Positions 26,129 to 34,627 of a DNA stretch of 64,000 nt are shown one piece after another. The position numbers were made by a program, and so were the translations under genes. The stretch comes from Pelotomaculum_C sp050950345. Its GTDB lineage: Bacteria; Bacillota; Desulfotomaculia; Desulfotomaculales; Pelotomaculaceae. The stretch's first letter is position 1; the number at the start of each line of letters is the position of its first letter. The notes beneath the pieces were generated by a model. It had not been told where the DNA came from. It did not search any database and saw only the letters and a program-made list of their open reading frames with translations. The stretch spans positions 310,001-374,000 of the forward strand of contig JBMNHK010000002.1 in the NCBI GenBank assembly GCA_050950345.1. The letters are read 5' to 3'.

Positions 26129-26407
26129 GTGAAGCGTTTACTCTATCCGGTTTTATTTTTAATGTCTTGCCTGCCTGACTCGGATAAACATCTGGAGTCT
26201 TTCAACTCGGTAGCCCAGGCCGCTCACTACACAGTTAAAAATATCAAAGAAGGATTGGACAGTTTTCAGAGCAGCATCATTCAGTTTAACCAGGAGATCA
26301 AACAGCCGCAGCCGGTGATCAAGAAAGAAGAGATCGTCAGCCGCCCGGACACTGTCCAACCAACCTCTGAAATAGAGGTAGCTGAAATAGTGGTGGACAA
26401 TAGTTAG
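26129..26407 (+). CDS. Hypothetical small protein with N-terminal signal-like segment
   Basis: A 92-residue product starting at GTG after GGGGAGGGGTG. The first 18 residues (MKRLLYPVLFLMSCLPDS) look like a short signal peptide, and LMSC could be a weak lipobox. The middle (residues 25-60) is helical and charged, and the tail is Pro/Glu-rich. I recognise no family. It is a single-gene unit closed by the terminator at 26431, which it shares with the convergent trkH. Confidence 0.55.
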   Translation: MKRLLYPVLFLMSCLPDSDKHLESFNSVAQAAHYTVKNIKEGLDSFQSSIIQFNQEIKQPQPVIKKEEIVSRPDTVQPTSEIEVAEIVVDNS

Positions 26408-26430
26408 CAAGGAAAAGAGCAGTAAACATA

Positions 26431-26465
26431 AAAGGCCCTAACCGCCAATGGCAGGGGCCTCTTTT
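26431..26465. terminator. Terminator between convergent genes
   Basis: AAAGGCCCT at 26431-26439 pairs with AGGGGCCTCTTTT at 26453-26465. The A/T-rich arms on both sides could serve both strands. Confidence 0.75.
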
Positions 26466-26472
26466 CAATCCA

Positions 26473-27924
26473 TTATTCCCGCCAGAAGAAGGGGAGGAAG
26501 ATAAGCAACAGGGGATAAATCTCCAGCCTGCCAACCAGCATCAAAAAGCTTAAAACATATTTGCCGCCATCCGGTATGTAAAAGTAGTTTTGCACGGGGC
26601 CCACAAGGCCCAGGCCCGGCCCTACGTTGCCCAAACAGGCCGCGGAGGCCGAGATGCTGCTAAAGATGTCCAGGCCCAGGGATGTTAGATAAAGCATGCC
26701 CATAGCCATTAATACCATGTAAAAGAAAAAAAACTGAGCCACGTTGACGGCCACGTCTTCGCTGATAAACCTCTCTCCGAAACGCAGAGGCAACACGGCT
26801 TTGGGGTGGAGCATCTTTTTTAACTCAATGCCTGTTCGTTTCAGGAGGATGATATAGCGGCCCGGTTTGATGCCGCCGCTGGTGGAACCGGAACAGCCGC
26901 CCACAAACATCATTAATAGGATCAGGGCAGTAGACAGGTGCGGCCAGAGGCTATAATCCTCTGTTGCATAACCGGTGGTGGTGACGATAGAGATGATTTG
27001 AAATATAGCTCCTCTCAGGTTGTCACCCCAGAGGGTGTTTCCTGTCTGAAACTGAAGATTTAGAAAGACTAATAGGCTGGCTGCTGCAATAATACCGGCA
27101 TAAAGTTTAAATTCAGGGTTTTTCCAATATACCAGGGGCCTGCCCTCTTTAAATGCGATGAAGTGGAGGGCAAAGTTGGTGCCGGAGAGAAACATAAAAA
27201 TTAAAATGGTCCACTCTATCACCGGGCTGGCATAATAGGCTATGCTGGTGTTTTTGGTGGAGAAACCACCGGTGGCTACAGTGGCAAAAGTGTTGCACAG
27301 GGCATCAAAAGAATCCATCCCGGCAGCATAGAGGGCCAAAGCACAACCTGCGCTGAGGAGCAGGTAGGTCATTAGTAATTTGCGGGCGTTATCGCGGATC
27401 CTGGGGCTGATATTGTCAGAAACAGGCCCCGGCAGTTCGGCTTTGAACAGCTGTTTGGCGCGGGTGCCTAAACTGGCCATGAGAGCAACGAAGAGGGCGA
27501 TAATACCAATACCGCCAAGCCACTGGGTGAGGCTCCGCCAGAACAACAAACCCCGGGGCCAGCTTTCCACATCCGTTACTACGCTTGCTCCTGTAGTGGT
27601 AAAGCCGGAAACAGTTTCAAAAAAAGCATCTGCAAATGATCCAAGGTAACCGGAAAACAGGTAGGGCAGTGTGCCGAAGATCGATACCAGGAGCCAGCCC
27701 AGGCTGACAACGGCAAAGCCTTCCTTGTAGGTTATCTGTTCATTTTTGGGGGACAAGCTGGTGAGCAGGGCTCCGCACACTATGGTCAGGATGGCTGCTT
27801 CCAGAATAGGTATGGTGACGTTTTCGTTGTAAGCCAGCGACCAGGGCAGACAACTGAGCATGGCTGCGCCCACGATTAAGACAAGCCAGCCAAGTTTACC
27901 GAGAAGAACTGCGGGTCTGATCAA
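26473..27924 (-). CDS. trkH: TrkH/KtrB-family potassium uptake channel
   Basis: A 483-residue membrane protein with repeated M-P-M units. The selectivity-filter loops are visible at GFTTTGASVVTD, VATGGFSTKNTS, VTTTGYATEDY and the later SACLGNVGPGLG. It forms the K+ pore and needs a cytosolic TrkA gating ring. Its start overlaps the trkA stop by four bases, so both proteins are coupled on one minus-strand transcript. Confidence 0.92.
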   Translation of the reverse strand: MIRPAVLLGKLGWLVLIVGAAMLSCLPWSLAYNENVTIPILEAAILTIVCGALLTSLSPKNEQITYKEGFAVVSLGWLLVSIFGTLPYLFSGYLGSFADAFFETVSGFTTTGASVVTDVESWPRGLLFWRSLTQWLGGIGIIALFVALMASLGTRAKQLFKAELPGPVSDNISPRIRDNARKLLMTYLLLSAGCALALYAAGMDSFDALCNTFATVATGGFSTKNTSIAYYASPVIEWTILIFMFLSGTNFALHFIAFKEGRPLVYWKNPEFKLYAGIIAAASLLVFLNLQFQTGNTLWGDNLRGAIFQIISIVTTTGYATEDYSLWPHLSTALILLMMFVGGCSGSTSGGIKPGRYIILLKRTGIELKKMLHPKAVLPLRFGERFISEDVAVNVAQFFFFYMVLMAMGMLYLTSLGLDIFSSISASAACLGNVGPGLGLVGPVQNYFYIPDGGKYVLSFLMLVGRLEIYPLLLIFLPFFWRE

Positions 27925-29279
27925 TTCCGCCTGCCTCCAGACGTAAAGAGGTGTTCAATTTTGTGGATGCTTTTTAACAGGGTGAAAATAATCAAGCGGT
28001 CATAGGGTTCAACCTTAAAGCTGCCGTCGGGTATGATGGCCTGATCGCCACGCAGCACGGCTCCCACCACTGAGCCCCGGGGAAAGCGAATATCCTTGAG
28101 TGTCTTGTTGACGGCAGCGGCATCGGGTTGTGCCACCAGTTCCAGCATCTCGGCACGTTCTTCACCAAATAAAGTGACTGAGATGATATCCCCGACCCTC
28201 ATATATTTCAATATGGCGCCGGCGGTGAGCAGACGGGGGTCTAAAATGGTGTCAATACCGGTTTTTTCGGCCAGCGGCAATGCTTCGGTGCGCCTCATCT
28301 GGCAAACGGTCTTCTTAACCCCGAGGTTGCTGGCGAACAGTGAACAGAGCAGGTTGATCTTATCATCGTTAGTTACCGCCACAAAAATATCCGCGCTGCC
28401 TACATTCTCCTCCTCCAGCAGCTGATAATCACTGCCGTCCCCGTGGATAACCAGGGTGCGGTTCAATTTTTGCGATAGATCTCTGGCCAGGTCGATATCC
28501 TTCTCAAAAAGCTTTATTTTAAGAGTATGATGGTTTTTCTCCAGAATTTTGGCCAGATAGTAACCCGTCCGGCCACCGCCCAGGATCACTACCTGTTCAA
28601 TTTTTTGCGAAGTGAAGTACAACATTTTCTCCACTGACTTCATATCACTTGTCCGGGCCATCAGATGGATATGATCGCCGGTTTTTAAAACGTCATTGCC
28701 GCTGGGTACCAGGGTGGTATGGTTGCGCACTATGGATATGATATTATAAGGGAGAGATGTAGCCAATGATTTTATTTCTTTGTCAACCAAAGGGGAGTCC
28801 GGTTCTAATTCCAACACCAGGAGCTGAATTTTGCCGTTAGCGAAATAATTAACATTTAACGCTTCCGGAAACTTTACTATTTCGGCTATCTCCATGGCTG
28901 TCACGTGTTCAGGATTGATGATCAGGTCGATGCCCATCAGTTCATTAAGGGAGAAATCTTTTATTTCGATGTATTCCGGGTTGCGTACCCTGGCGACGGT
29001 TGTTTTAGCTCCGTACCTTTTGGCCAGCATACAGGCCACCATATTCAGTTCATCATACTGCGTGATGGCCAACAGCATATCTGCTTTGTGTATTCCGGCT
29101 GACTCGAGCACCGATGTGGAGGAGCCGCTGCCGGCAATAACCCGGACGTCAAGGTTGTCCTCCAGGATCTGTACGCGCTGCGGGTTTTGCTCAATAATGG
29201 TCACGTCGTGATTTTCGGCGGAGAGGAGTTGGGCCATACTGTAACCAACTTTTCCTGCGCCGATGATAATCACTTTCAT
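27921..29279 (-). CDS. trkA: TrkA potassium-transport regulatory protein
   Basis: A 452-residue cytosolic protein with two RCK-N/RCK-C repeats. KVIIIGAGKVGYSMAQLL at residue 1 and QVVILGGGRTGYYLAKIL near residue 230 are the two NAD-binding Rossmann motifs. It binds NAD(H) or ATP and gates TrkH, encoded just downstream. AGAAGGTG precedes the ATG. About 130 bases of divergent spacer separate it from the thioesterase gene. Confidence 0.92.
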   Translation of the reverse strand: MKVIIIGAGKVGYSMAQLLSAENHDVTIIEQNPQRVQILEDNLDVRVIAGSGSSTSVLESAGIHKADMLLAITQYDELNMVACMLAKRYGAKTTVARVRNPEYIEIKDFSLNELMGIDLIINPEHVTAMEIAEIVKFPEALNVNYFANGKIQLLVLELEPDSPLVDKEIKSLATSLPYNIISIVRNHTTLVPSGNDVLKTGDHIHLMARTSDMKSVEKMLYFTSQKIEQVVILGGGRTGYYLAKILEKNHHTLKIKLFEKDIDLARDLSQKLNRTLVIHGDGSDYQLLEEENVGSADIFVAVTNDDKINLLCSLFASNLGVKKTVCQMRRTEALPLAEKTGIDTILDPRLLTAGAILKYMRVGDIISVTLFGEERAEMLELVAQPDAAAVNKTLKDIRFPRGSVVGAVLRGDQAIIPDGSFKVEPYDRLIIFTLLKSIHKIEHLFTSGGRRN

Positions 29280-29412
29280 TTAATTAGCACCTTCTAAAAT
29301 CATTTAATACGCTTAAGATAATCAAGTTGTTATCGATTGTCAATTATAATCTCAGGAGCATTGTAGCAGTGACATATAAATAAATTATAGTTTATCTCAA
29401 GGAGGTAGTGCT

Positions 29413-29970
29413 ATGAAGCTAGAGGCTTTCAACGGCAGCCCTGTGATGAGTTCAGATATAGAGAAGAAAGAAGCGCTGCCTTATGCCAGGACCCCGGAAA
29501 GGGAGGAGTATGGCCATAAGGGTGAACTCTCTGTTGAAGAAACAAAAGAAGTAATAAGAGAAATCATTTCAGACAGGGCAGCTCCAGGGGATACGCCCCG
29601 CGGCGACTTTCAAGTCTTAATGGGCGACTTCATCGACTATACTGACGACGGGGAACTCATTGTCAAATATCCAGTGAAGGAATGGCAATGCAACGGCTTG
29701 GATGTGATGCAAGGAGGGGTGATGGGGTATATAGCCGATGCAACTTTCGGCCCCCTGGGATATGCCATATTCAGTAGAACACCTGCTGTAACCATTGATA
29801 TGACGACAAACTTTCTGAGGGGTGTGAATATAACTGTTGCGTATTTAATAGCCAAAACCAGAGTCCTCACCAAGGGCAGAAACATCGCCCACATGGAGTG
29901 CAAGTTGTATAATCCTGAGGGGAAATTGGTAATGCACGCTACCGCAAACATGATGAAAATAAGCAAATAA
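29413..29970 (+). CDS. PaaI-type hotdog thioesterase
   Basis: A 185-residue protein. A charged N-terminal extension (about 55 residues, rich in Glu/Lys) precedes a hotdog domain. DVMQGGVMGYIADATFGPLGYA and TIDMTTNFLRGVN, then AKTRVLTKGRNIAHMECKLYN, are the acyl-CoA thioesterase signature of the PaaI/YigI type. It should hydrolyse an acyl-CoA or aryl-CoA in the cytosol; the substrate is unknown. AAGGAGG lies before the ATG. The N-terminal extension is longer than usual for the family. Confidence 0.8.
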   Translation: MKLEAFNGSPVMSSDIEKKEALPYARTPEREEYGHKGELSVEETKEVIREIISDRAAPGDTPRGDFQVLMGDFIDYTDDGELIVKYPVKEWQCNGLDVMQGGVMGYIADATFGPLGYAIFSRTPAVTIDMTTNFLRGVNITVAYLIAKTRVLTKGRNIAHMECKLYNPEGKLVMHATANMMKISK

Positions 29971-30191
29971 ATGCTTGCTCAACAGATCTTGGAACGGCAC
30001 GCTGCAGATATGCCGCAGGTAAGCGGCTGTACATAAATACATAGTATGAACATGAACCGGTATTTCTTGTATTACGAGGAGATACCGGTGTTTTTATAAA
30101 GTATTAAGGATACATGAAAAAAAATAATAACAATAGGACAGTTAAGCTGATATAATATCAGTATTTTATATTCTGAACGGAGGAGATGAAA

Positions 30192-30809
30192 ATGCAACCA
30201 ACAAACGTAACAACTTGTAAAACTGTGACTGCGGATCCGTCGGCTCTGGGTTTATTTGGTCTAGCCATGGTAACATTAGTAGCGTCTTCCCAGAAACTTG
30301 GTTGGACGGAGGGTTTGGCCTATGTTCTACCCTGGGCAATATTTTTGGGTGCATTTGCTCAACTCTTCGCCAGTATCATTGATTTTAAGAAAGACAATGT
30401 ATTTGGGGCAACAGCTTTTGGCGGGTATGCTTTTTTCTGGTTCGGGGTAGCAGCGTCCTGGATGATTAAACTGGGCATATTTGGTGAGGGGGTGGCCAAT
30501 AATGCTGACGTCCGCCAACTGGGTTTCGCCTTTATTGGATATTTGATATTCACCCTTCTGATGACGATTGGCGCTGCGGAGACTCATAAGGTCTTGTTTG
30601 CGATATTCTGTTTAATTGACTTGCTGTTTATCGGACTTGCTTTAAGTTCATTTGGTATCGCAGAACATTTTACCCATCAATTAGCCGCCTGGTCTGAATT
30701 GTTTATCGCTCTGTTATCATTTTATGGGTCGGGAGCGGCGGTTTTAAACAATCATTTAGGCCGCGTATTGCTCCCGGTGGGCAAACCCCTGGGCATCTTT
30801 AAGAAGTAA
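30192..30809 (+). CDS. Acetate/succinate uptake transporter (YaaH/SatP, GPR1-FUN34 family)
   Basis: A 205-residue six-helix membrane protein. DPSALGLFGLAMVTLVASS corresponds to the family NPAPLGL signature, and FGGYAFFWFGVAASW is the second conserved stretch. It would import acetate or a related short acid with protons. The second ATG (30192) is chosen because GGAGG (30179-30183) is 8 bases upstream; the first ATG at 30186 abuts that site. A terminator hairpin at 30809 closes the unit. Confidence 0.87.
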   Translation: MQPTNVTTCKTVTADPSALGLFGLAMVTLVASSQKLGWTEGLAYVLPWAIFLGAFAQLFASIIDFKKDNVFGATAFGGYAFFWFGVAASWMIKLGIFGEGVANNADVRQLGFAFIGYLIFTLLMTIGAAETHKVLFAIFCLIDLLFIGLALSSFGIAEHFTHQLAAWSELFIALLSFYGSGAAVLNNHLGRVLLPVGKPLGIFKK

Positions 30810-30836
30810 GCGGGAGCAATCCCGCTTTATCTTTTT
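30809..30836 (+). terminator. Terminator after the acetate transporter
   Basis: AGCGGGA (30809-30815) pairs with TCCCGCT (30820-30826) across a GCAA loop, followed by TTATCTTTTT. The left arm overlaps the stop codon. Confidence 0.75.
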
Positions 30837-30920
30837 CCGGTTCTGTTATTTTTCTACAAAAATAAAGCACCAAAAGCCTGTAAGCCTTTGGTACCAGGGG
30901 ATGCGGGATTATGTGTTTAC

Positions 30921-31009
<89 letters not shown>

Positions 31010-31215
31010 ATAATTTAAGCAGGACTTATTGTATCAGGAATCAGCTGCATAGTCAAGATATCGTATTTTTTTACGCCGGGATGATAGAGGAATTCTCATA
31101 AATAATTATTATCTTAAATACTGGCGGGGTCAATATTTATTTATTTGCCATAGACTGAGATATTCAATAGAATAAATAAAGCAGGCTGGAAAATTAGCCG
31201 AAAGGGGCGGGATTT

Positions 31216-31437
31216 ATGAAAGAAAAGGTTCAGGAAGCGCTTGATAAGGTGCGCCCTTTCCTGCAAAGGGATGGCGGGGACGTTGAGCTGGTTGGCGTGA
31301 CGGAGCAGGGAGATGTCCAGGTGCGGTTGAGAGGCGCTTGCAGTGGTTGCCCGGCTTCGCAGATTACCCTCAAACAGGGTATTGAACGGGTGCTCAAGCA
31401 AGAAGTGCCAGAGATCAAACAAGTTATTTCTGTTTAA
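31216..31437 (+). CDS. NifU-like C-terminal-domain iron-sulfur scaffold, Cys form
   Basis: A 73-residue stand-alone Nfu/NifU C-terminal domain. RPFLQRDGGDVELVGV and LRGACSGCPASQITLKQGIE are diagnostic; Cys42 and Cys45 form the CxxC that binds a bridging 4Fe-4S cluster in a dimer. It would carry clusters to target enzymes in the cytosol. AAAGGGGCGG precedes the ATG, and a strong terminator follows. A same-length paralogue with TGA at codon 45 lies 231 bases downstream. Confidence 0.92.
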   Translation: MKEKVQEALDKVRPFLQRDGGDVELVGVTEQGDVQVRLRGACSGCPASQITLKQGIERVLKQEVPEIKQVISV

Positions 31438-31453
31438 ATAAGCTTGCTGCTAA

Positions 31454-31501
31454 ACCCTTGCACAATGAACTGCTTAAGGTTCATTAGTGCAGGGGTTTTT
31501 T
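31454..31501 (+). terminator. Terminator between the two NifU-like genes
   Basis: CCCTTGCAC (from 31455) pairs with GTGCAGGGG, and the inner AATGAAC pairs with GTTCATT, followed by T6. The two paralogues are therefore separate transcription units. Confidence 0.9.
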
Positions 31502-31668
31502 GTTTATATTAATTCTTATCTTTAATATAAAAAATATTTATATTAAGCCTTAAATAAATAAGTTATTCTTGTAATATATCATCGAAGCAGTTAAAATAAG
31601 GTTACTGATTATGCCACATAAAAACAGTGTTCGACAATCATAATACTGGGTGAAGGGAGGTTAAATTC

Positions 31669-31890
31669 ATGAAGGAAAAAGTTTCAGAAGTTATCAATAA
31701 AGTCCGCCCCTACCTGCAAAGGGATGGTGGTGACGTTGAACTTGTGGAAGTGGATGATAAAGGAATTGTCAAGGTTCGCCTGAAAGGAGCTTGCAGAGGG
31801 TGACCCGGCGCAACAATAACCCTCAAGCAGGGGATTGAGCGGGTGCTCAAGCAGGAGATTCCAGAAGTAAAGAGTGTTGTTTCGGTTTAA
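31669..31890 (+). CDS. NifU-like scaffold with in-frame TGA at the second CxxC position: candidate selenoprotein
   Basis: The frame is 73 codons, the same length as the Cys paralogue upstream, and opens MKEKVSEVINKVRPYLQRDG with GGGAGG before the ATG. Residues 38-44 read LKGACRG; codon 45 (31801-31803) is TGA where the paralogue has Cys45. The frame then continues with PGATITLKQGIERVLKQEI through a natural TAA, with no other lesion and only conservative changes. TGA exactly at a redox/metal Cys in a CxxC motif is the classic sign of selenocysteine, here giving CxxU. A multi-arm hairpin starts right after TGA. The alternative is a single TGC-to-TGA nonsense mutation in a recent duplicate. No selenocysteine machinery gene is in the window to help decide. 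Confidence 0.6.
31804..31843 (+). promoter_or_regulatory. SECIS-like hairpin immediately after the in-frame TGA
   Basis: CCCG (31804-31807) pairs with CGGG (31840-31843), CAAT (31814) with ATTG (31834) and CCCT (31820-31823) with AGGG (31829-31832), leaving apical loop CAAGC, which contains a G. The 40-base size and position match bacterial SECIS elements. The outer and apical helices also exist in the Cys paralogue, where coding constraint explains them; only the middle CAAT/ATTG helix is specific to the TGA copy. Confidence 0.4.
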
Positions 31891-31911
31891 TTGTACCGGT
31901 TTAAAGGACAG

Positions 31912-31938
31912 GCTCCCTGGACAGGCAGGGAGCTTTTT
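31912..31938 (+). terminator. Terminator after the second NifU-like gene
   Basis: GCTCCCTG (31912-31919) pairs with CAGGGAGC (31926-31933), followed by T5. Confidence 0.85.
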
Positions 31939-32022
31939 GATCCAGTATCTTTACACCCGCCGCAAGTTACCGGGTTTCAGCCGGAGTAAATAGGCGGTTT
32001 TTCATAGGCTAAAGCAAGCCGG

Positions 32023-32847
32023 CTAAGCCCCCTGATAAAGCCCGGGGCGGCGGTGCTTTAGAAGGGGCAGCTCGCGCCTTGTTTTCTCAAGGAGATTGAA
32101 GTCGATGGCCCCATAGAGGATGGTCTCCTGGCCGCCTGCCTCGGCTACAACTTGCCCCCAGGGGTTGATTACCGCTGAATGGCCGTAACAGGTATAACCG
32201 GCTGTTTCATCGGTGGCCTGGGCTGCGCCCACCACGTAAACCTGGTTGTCAACTGCCCGTGCCCGCAGCAGCAGCTCCCAGTGGGCGGGACCGGTGGTCA
32301 TGTTGAAGGCGGCCGGCACGATAATGATCTCAGCGCCTCTCAATACCATCAGGCGGCTCAGTTCAGGGAAACGGATATCGTAACAGATGCACACGCCCAG
32401 AGTTCCCAGCTCTGTTTTGATGACCGTAGCCTGGCTGCCGGCGCCGAGGGTTGCCGATTCCTGAAAGCTCAAGCCCCCTTCAAGATCCACGTCAAACAGG
32501 TGCATTTTCCTGTGCCTGCCCAGGAGCTCGCCCCGGGGACCGAAGATAAAGCTGGTGTTGTAAATCGTGCCACCGGACAATTCCGGTATTGAGCCGCCTA
32601 CCAGAAATATTTGCTCTTCTCTTGCGGCATCCGCCAGCATGGCCAGCGTCTTACCCCCCGGGTAGGTCTCGGCATACTCAGGGAAGGCAGAATTGCGATA
32701 GGGGCAGTTAAACATCTCCGGCAGGATTACCAGCCGGCTATCGTTTCTGGCCGCTTCTTCAATCATGGAGCGCGCTTTTATAATATTAGCTTCCTTGTCT
32801 TCCGCCACCGGCATCTGACAGATGCCAAACCTAACAGTTTCCTGCAA
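32023..32847 (-). CDS. Carbon-nitrogen hydrolase (nitrilase superfamily, Nit2/omega-amidase-like)
   Basis: A 274-residue nitrilase-fold amidohydrolase. The catalytic Glu is in VILPEMFNCPY, the Lys in HRKMHLFDVD and the Cys in GVCICYDIRFPELSR. HRKMHLFDVD and the overall length are typical of omega-amidases, which hydrolyse 2-oxoglutaramate or 2-oxosuccinamate; other amides are possible. The start is TTG with AGGTGAT upstream. It is a monocistronic minus-strand gene. Confidence 0.87.
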   Translation of the reverse strand: MQETVRFGICQMPVAEDKEANIIKARSMIEEAARNDSRLVILPEMFNCPYRNSAFPEYAETYPGGKTLAMLADAAREEQIFLVGGSIPELSGGTIYNTSFIFGPRGELLGRHRKMHLFDVDLEGGLSFQESATLGAGSQATVIKTELGTLGVCICYDIRFPELSRLMVLRGAEIIIVPAAFNMTTGPAHWELLLRARAVDNQVYVVGAAQATDETAGYTCYGHSAVINPWGQVVAEAGGQETILYGAIDFNLLEKTRRELPLLKHRRPGLYQGA

Positions 32848-32987
32848 CTTATCACCTGCTTTGCTTAGAATTCAATCCCAAAATCCCTTCAACAGGCATT
32901 CTTCCCTGAAAGGTCAACGCTATATTAATATACGGATTAGTTTTTTTAAACAGCAATTCTTAATCTAAAGCTGTTGTATAAGCTGAT

Positions 32988-33023
32988 AAAAAAGACTCCA
33001 GGTTAATGCTTTTACCTGGGGTC
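32988..33023 (-). terminator. Terminator after the CBS-ACT gene
   Basis: On the minus strand GGACCCCAGGT pairs with ACCTGGAGTC, followed by T6. Confidence 0.8.
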
Positions 33024-33051
33024 CTTTATCAGGCTTATTTTATCAGGCCTG

Positions 33052-33684
33052 TTATATATAGGTCACATCATAACCTTTTTCCTTCAGGGCGGCTACCACC
33101 GGGACGGGATCCACCGTTGCCAGCCGCAGCATCATTTCAACATTACCGTTATCTTTATAAGCGAAAATGGAAGCTTTGATCAGCAAGCCAAAATCCGTCA
33201 CTATCCGGGAAATCTCGGCCAGCAGACCGACCCGGTCCGGCGCTTCGATCAGTAGCCGGGTGCCGGCCTTGCCGTAACCAAAAAACTCGATGAGGGCGTC
33301 AAAAATATCCGTCACGGTGATGATGCCTACCAGCCGGTCGCCTTCCACCACAGGGACGCTGCCAAACTTGTTCTCCCGGAGGACAAGGGCGGTTTCTTCA
33401 ATAGTAGTGTCCGGTCCTACCGTCACGGGTGACTTGACCATAATCTCGGCCACAGTCAGCCTGGCCAGCAAACCGTTTAATTCAAATATGCTCAAGGAAG
33501 TAGCGGGTGATGGGGATACTGTCAAAAGATCCTTCTCAGTGACCAGGCCTTCCAGCTTCCCTTCGGCCACTACCGGCAGCTGTCTGATTTTATTTTTTTT
33601 CATAATTGCCAGAGCATCAAAGACAGATGTTTTTCTGCTGATCGTGACAGGGTTCCTGGTCATGTAGTTTTTAACGAACAACAC
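33052..33684 (-). CDS. Twin CBS-domain protein with C-terminal ACT domain (AcuB-like)
   Basis: A 210-residue protein. CBS1 (residues 1-60, VKNYMTRNPVTISRKTS) and CBS2 (about 75-135, EIMVKSPVTVGPDTTIEE) form an adenine-nucleotide-binding Bateman module. Residues 140-210 (LLIEAPDRVGLLAEISRIV) are an ACT domain, usually an amino-acid sensor. The layout is that of AcuB, linked to acetoin/acetate use in Bacillus, but no acetoin genes are near. It starts at TTG with AAGGGGGTATG upstream. Confidence 0.82.
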   Translation of the reverse strand: MLFVKNYMTRNPVTISRKTSVFDALAIMKKNKIRQLPVVAEGKLEGLVTEKDLLTVSPSPATSLSIFELNGLLARLTVAEIMVKSPVTVGPDTTIEETALVLRENKFGSVPVVEGDRLVGIITVTDIFDALIEFFGYGKAGTRLLIEAPDRVGLLAEISRIVTDFGLLIKASIFAYKDNGNVEMMLRLATVDPVPVVAALKEKGYDVTYI

Positions 33685-33769
33685 ACATACCCCCTTTATC
33701 TTTTCAATTATTCAATTATATGCAATATCATTTCCGTGTCGCTCCGGGCCGGACAGCCAGGAGCTCCTC

Positions 33770-33880
33770 TTAATGCTTGGGAGGCCTGCTTTGGTAATAC
33801 AGGATAGTAGCAACGCCTAATAAAAAACCAAGGACCAGTAGTGACCCGAGAATTACAGGCATGCTAATCACGCCTTCCAT
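33770..33880 (-). CDS. Possible 30-36-aa single-pass membrane protein
   Basis: A minus-strand frame encodes MPVILGSLLVLGFLLGVATI, then LYYQSRPPKH, a single hydrophobic helix with a basic tail. A second ATG (ending at 33862) has GGAAGG upstream and is the more likely start, giving 30 residues. No family recognised. It is divergent to hsp20. Confidence 0.45.
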   Translation of the reverse strand: MEGVISMPVILGSLLVLGFLLGVATILYYQSRPPKH

Positions 33881-34015
33881 TTTTTCTATATTATATCACA
33901 CCTGTTTCCAATCCGGTAGCGCTGCCGGCAGGACATGATTTAGGCTTTATTGATCAGCTGCGATGTATATTGTGCCCATAGCGGGAAAAAATTTTAATAA
34001 TCATTAAGACAGATA

Positions 34016-34044
34016 TTGACACCTATTAAATTGTATTTTATAAT
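34016..34044 (+). promoter_or_regulatory. Consensus sigma-A promoter for hsp20
   Basis: TTGACA (34016-34021) and TATAAT (34039-34044) are separated by exactly 17 bases, about 85 bases before the hsp20 start. No CIRCE operator (TTAGCACTC/GAGTGCTAA) is visible nearby. Confidence 0.8.
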
Positions 34045-34128
34045 AAGGTCAAAGAAAGTCAACATTAAACTTTTGCGCTCGCTTTACAATGGGCGGGCGC
34101 CAATAAAAAATATCAGGAGGTGTTCTTT

Positions 34129-34581
34129 GTGGCTATAGTTAGATGGGATCCGTTTCGTGAATTGAACAATCTGCAGCACTCAATCAACAAGCTCTTTGAT
34201 GACAATTTGCGCTTCTGGAGGTTACCTGATGCCAATCTGCAACAAGATATGGGTTCCTTCCCTGTTGACATCAAAGATACGCCTGGAGCCATTTTGGTTC
34301 ATGCAGAGATGCCTGGTTTCAACAAAGAAGATATTAGGGTTAGCCTTAACGGTGATGTGCTTACTATTAAGGGCGAGCGGAAAAGGGAAGAAAAAGAAGA
34401 GCGCGAAAACTTCATCCGGCTTGAGCGCAGTTATGGTTCGTTTAGCCGTTCCTTTAGCGTAGATGTCCCTGTAAAGCAAAACGAGATCAAAGCTCGCTAT
34501 CAAGATGGAGTATTGAGTATTACGCTTCCCAAACAGGAAGATGTTTCTATCAAAGAAACCAATATAGAAATCGAAGGTTAA
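34129..34581 (+). CDS. Small heat-shock protein Hsp20
   Basis: A 150-residue alpha-crystallin-domain chaperone that holds unfolding proteins for refolding by ClpB/DnaK. VRWDPFRELNNLQ opens it, DIKDTPGAILVHAEMPGFNKEDI starts the crystallin fold, and YQDGVLSITLPK ends it. GTG at 34129 is 8 bases after AGGAGG; an in-frame GTG at 34120 overlaps that site. It lies upstream of clpB, separated by a terminator. Confidence 0.92.
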   Translation: MAIVRWDPFRELNNLQHSINKLFDDNLRFWRLPDANLQQDMGSFPVDIKDTPGAILVHAEMPGFNKEDIRVSLNGDVLTIKGERKREEKEERENFIRLERSYGSFSRSFSVDVPVKQNEIKARYQDGVLSITLPKQEDVSIKETNIEIEG

Positions 34582-34627
34582 GATTTGGCGCCCGTCCAGC
34601 TGGATATTGTGATGATAGCGTTAATAA

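Noticed and set aside
31216..31437. Hairpin after Cys45 in the first NifU-like gene as a SECIS
   Set aside because: The codon is TGC and the hairpin follows from the conserved TLKQG coding sequence.
33900..34128. CIRCE/HrcA operator before hsp20
   Set aside because: No TTAGCACTC/GAGTGCTAA inverted repeat was found; only a plain sigma-A promoter is visible.
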